NCBI GenBank assembly: GCA_003354225.1
Contig: PIVH01000077.1
Span: 1-8,556, forward strand
DNA from: Globobulimina sp.
Lineage: Eukaryota > Foraminifera > Rotaliida
DNA: 8,556 nt
Direction: 5' to 3'
In this document: one piece after another, positions 7,310 to 8,556 of the stretch
Layout: the number at the start of each line of letters is the position of its first letter
How positions within the stretch are numbered: position 1 is the first letter of the stretch
Made by a program: the position numbers and the translations under genes
The notes under the pieces: generated by a model
The model's database searches: none
Told to the model about the DNA's origin: nothing
Seen by the model: the letters and a program-made list of their open reading frames with translations, nothing else

Positions 7310-8392
7310 TTACGTTGTTAACAATAACGCACTGACACCATCAAATTTGCGAAACACAGCAAGGTAAGATAAAATATAAATTTCTTGAAGGATCAATGCC
7401 AATAATTCACATACCGATGACAAAGCAGATAAATCCAATTTGCCAAACGTAATAATGCCTGCAAATGAGATCCAATACGCAAAGCAACAGCCTCTTCGTG
7501 TTAACATGCAATAATGAATACTGTTGGAGGTGCTGTCAATCCAAAATACTTCTGTAACCATATAAGCTCCAAAAACAAAAAACATTAATCCTGTGAAGAT
7601 ATAATGTGTCAATGGGAATTTTTTAACAGGAAATGTTGGGACACCAGAAGCAAATGCACGAGTGAATAGTCCTAAAAATAGCGCCACTTTAGCCGCAGTA
7701 TAATCGATATCGATATCTGATCTTTCTCCCTCTGTTATTAACATATAATTATCTGGCAATAACGATTGATACCGCATCAATATCTGTACACATAACATGC
7801 ATATTGTATTATTTTATGGAAAACACTATAATGACTTAACTATCAAAGCAAATAAGATATTTGATACAGAAACGCCGAGGGTGGCAATCTGATGTCCAGG
7901 ACCATCATTTATTGAATATGAATAATAAAATTTTTGTTGAGCCATAGATGTTTCTGATCCATCTTTATGTAATCTGTCCATTGGCAATTGCTCGGAATTT
8001 GTATCGATGTCATTTGAGTTTGTAGAAATATGCAATTTCTTTTTGAGATAAGATTTATACCAAACAAAATATGGGGCGCTAAATATTAACACATTAATTA
8101 AACCATGTAACAGAATTAATGTTGCTCTGAAGCCAGTTCTTGATTTAGGACCACATGCCATGCAATTGCGTTTTTTACAGTTGATATAAGGAATCAGCGC
8201 AAATAATATTGAAAAAACAATGCCTCCAATGAAGAATAATGTTATTATCAGTAAATGAATTTTTGTCATCCAGTCTGGCCATGTTTTGTGGAAACGTTTG
8301 CTTGATTGTGTTGTTGCTGTTTCTGTTGAAGATATTGAGTCTTTTGATGGATTCTCAATGTCAAGTGATGAATGATTGGACATAGTCGACAT
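7310..8392 (-). CDS. Frag1/DRAM/Sfk1 (TMEM150-like) family multi-pass membrane protein (2 exons, 341 aa)
   Basis: Exon 1 is 8392-7841 and exon 2 is 7783-7310, joined phase 0 over a 57-nt intron. The first ATG of the open frame is at 8392, with a second at 8383. Residues 1-43 are Ser/Thr-rich and presumably cytosolic. Hydrophobic segments lie near 45-69, 89-111, 167-188, 213-232, 243-264, 283-298 and 304-328. Family resemblance: the polar stretch SYSINDGPGHQIATLG before a membrane segment ending in LMRY, THYIFTGLMFFVFGAY in the middle, and LSSVCELLALILQEIYILSYL at the C-terminus, which fits the SAxCEW-type last helix. Members act in autophagy and lysosome function (DRAM), plasma-membrane lipid signalling (Sfk1, TMEM150) or GPI-anchor maturation (PGAP2/Frag1). 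Which applies here is unknown. Segment 89-111 and the hydrophilic loop 112-165 look like additions to the usual six-helix layout. No sequence search was possible. Confidence 0.65.
7784..7840 (-). other. Intron of the Frag1/DRAM-like gene, 57 nt, phase 0
   Basis: The donor is TTTGATA|GTTAAGTC and the acceptor is ATGTGTACAG|ATATTG. Splicing makes one hydrophobic helix, NILFALI joined to ILMRY. Unspliced, the frame stops at TAG 7828-7826. Confidence 0.8.
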
Positions 8393-8556
8393 ACAGTAAT
8401 GAATTATAATTTTTAAATTATAATGTATAAAAATCTGATTATGAGTTGAAAGCAATACTATTTGCTCGGATTATGACGAGTATATATGGCATCTGCATCT
8501 GCATCTGCTTAAACAAGTGCAAGTTGATAAAACAATCCCTAATAATTAATTATAAA
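8393..8556. other. Upstream region of the Frag1/DRAM-like gene
   Basis: This stretch holds the 5' flank of the minus-strand membrane-protein gene up to the window edge. It includes an AATTATAATTTTTAAATTATAAT-like AT-rich patch near 8402-8423 and a TATATAT run at 8481-8487. No gene is supported. Confidence 0.3.
8489..8508 (+). repeat. Hexamer tandem repeat GCATCT x3
   Basis: Three perfect copies of GCATCT are followed by GC. On the plus strand it follows ATG and TATATAT and would encode only Met-(Ala-Ser)n-Ala before TAA, so it is treated as a simple repeat. Confidence 0.7.

Noticed and set aside
8393-8455. Longer N-terminus of the Frag1/DRAM-like protein from 8455
   Set aside because: That position is a TTG codon. 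The first ATG of the frame is at 8392, and the added residues look like untranslated AT-rich leader.
8480-8511. Small plus-strand gene ATG-GCA-TCT... after TATATAT
   Set aside because: It encodes only eight codons of Ala-Ser repeat before TAA and is explained by the hexamer repeat.
1-8556. tRNA, rRNA, CRISPR, insertion sequence or bacterial operon structure
   Set aside because: No cloverleaf, rRNA signature, spaced direct repeats or transposase was seen. Introns and gene content are eukaryotic.

Overview
The window is AT-rich eukaryotic nuclear DNA. Several reading frames become continuous, family-like proteins only when short GT-AG introns are removed. Eight introns are supported (51-74 nt, most 51-57), and the standard code fits, with TAA, TAG and TGA all used as stops. 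Genes are tightly packed. Proteins include a spindle-checkpoint protein, a mitochondrial enzyme with a presequence and a Frag1/DRAM-type membrane protein. I cannot place the organism: a compact AT-rich fungus, protist or small invertebrate would all fit.

Layout, left to right. (1) 1-533, minus: start-containing part of an unrecognised acidic, Asn/Lys-rich protein with two SDDELLFKN-like repeats; it runs off the left edge. (2) 534-608: a 75-bp head-to-head promoter region. (3) 609-2713, plus: a MAD1 spindle-checkpoint homologue, one 74-nt intron, with a Mad2-interaction motif and the C-terminal RWD-type domain. (4) 2714-2904: convergent 3' ends with poly(A) signals on both strands. (5) 2905-3941, minus: nitronate monooxygenase, one 53-nt intron. 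(6) 4204-5500, minus: an unrecognised gene, modelled here as four exons (373 aa), with a possible longin-like N-terminus. (7) about 5700-6130, minus: a decayed fragment resembling the middle and C-terminal part of a Rab/Ras-type small GTPase. (8) 6154-7257, minus: a mitochondrial 3-mercaptopyruvate sulfurtransferase in three exons; its first exon encodes the presequence and lies in no long open frame. (9) 7310-8392, minus: a multi-pass Frag1/DRAM/Sfk1-family protein, one 57-nt intron. (10) 8393-8556: upstream region with a small hexamer repeat.

The genes do not form an obvious pathway. The unusual points are the Rab-like relic directly behind the sulfurtransferase (and the splice signal that could read into it), the 52-nt gap between the membrane protein and the sulfurtransferase, the 75-bp divergent promoter at MAD1, and the repeated acidic motif in the left-edge gene. 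All exon models rest on frame, splice dinucleotides and family resemblance; no transcript data or database search was available.
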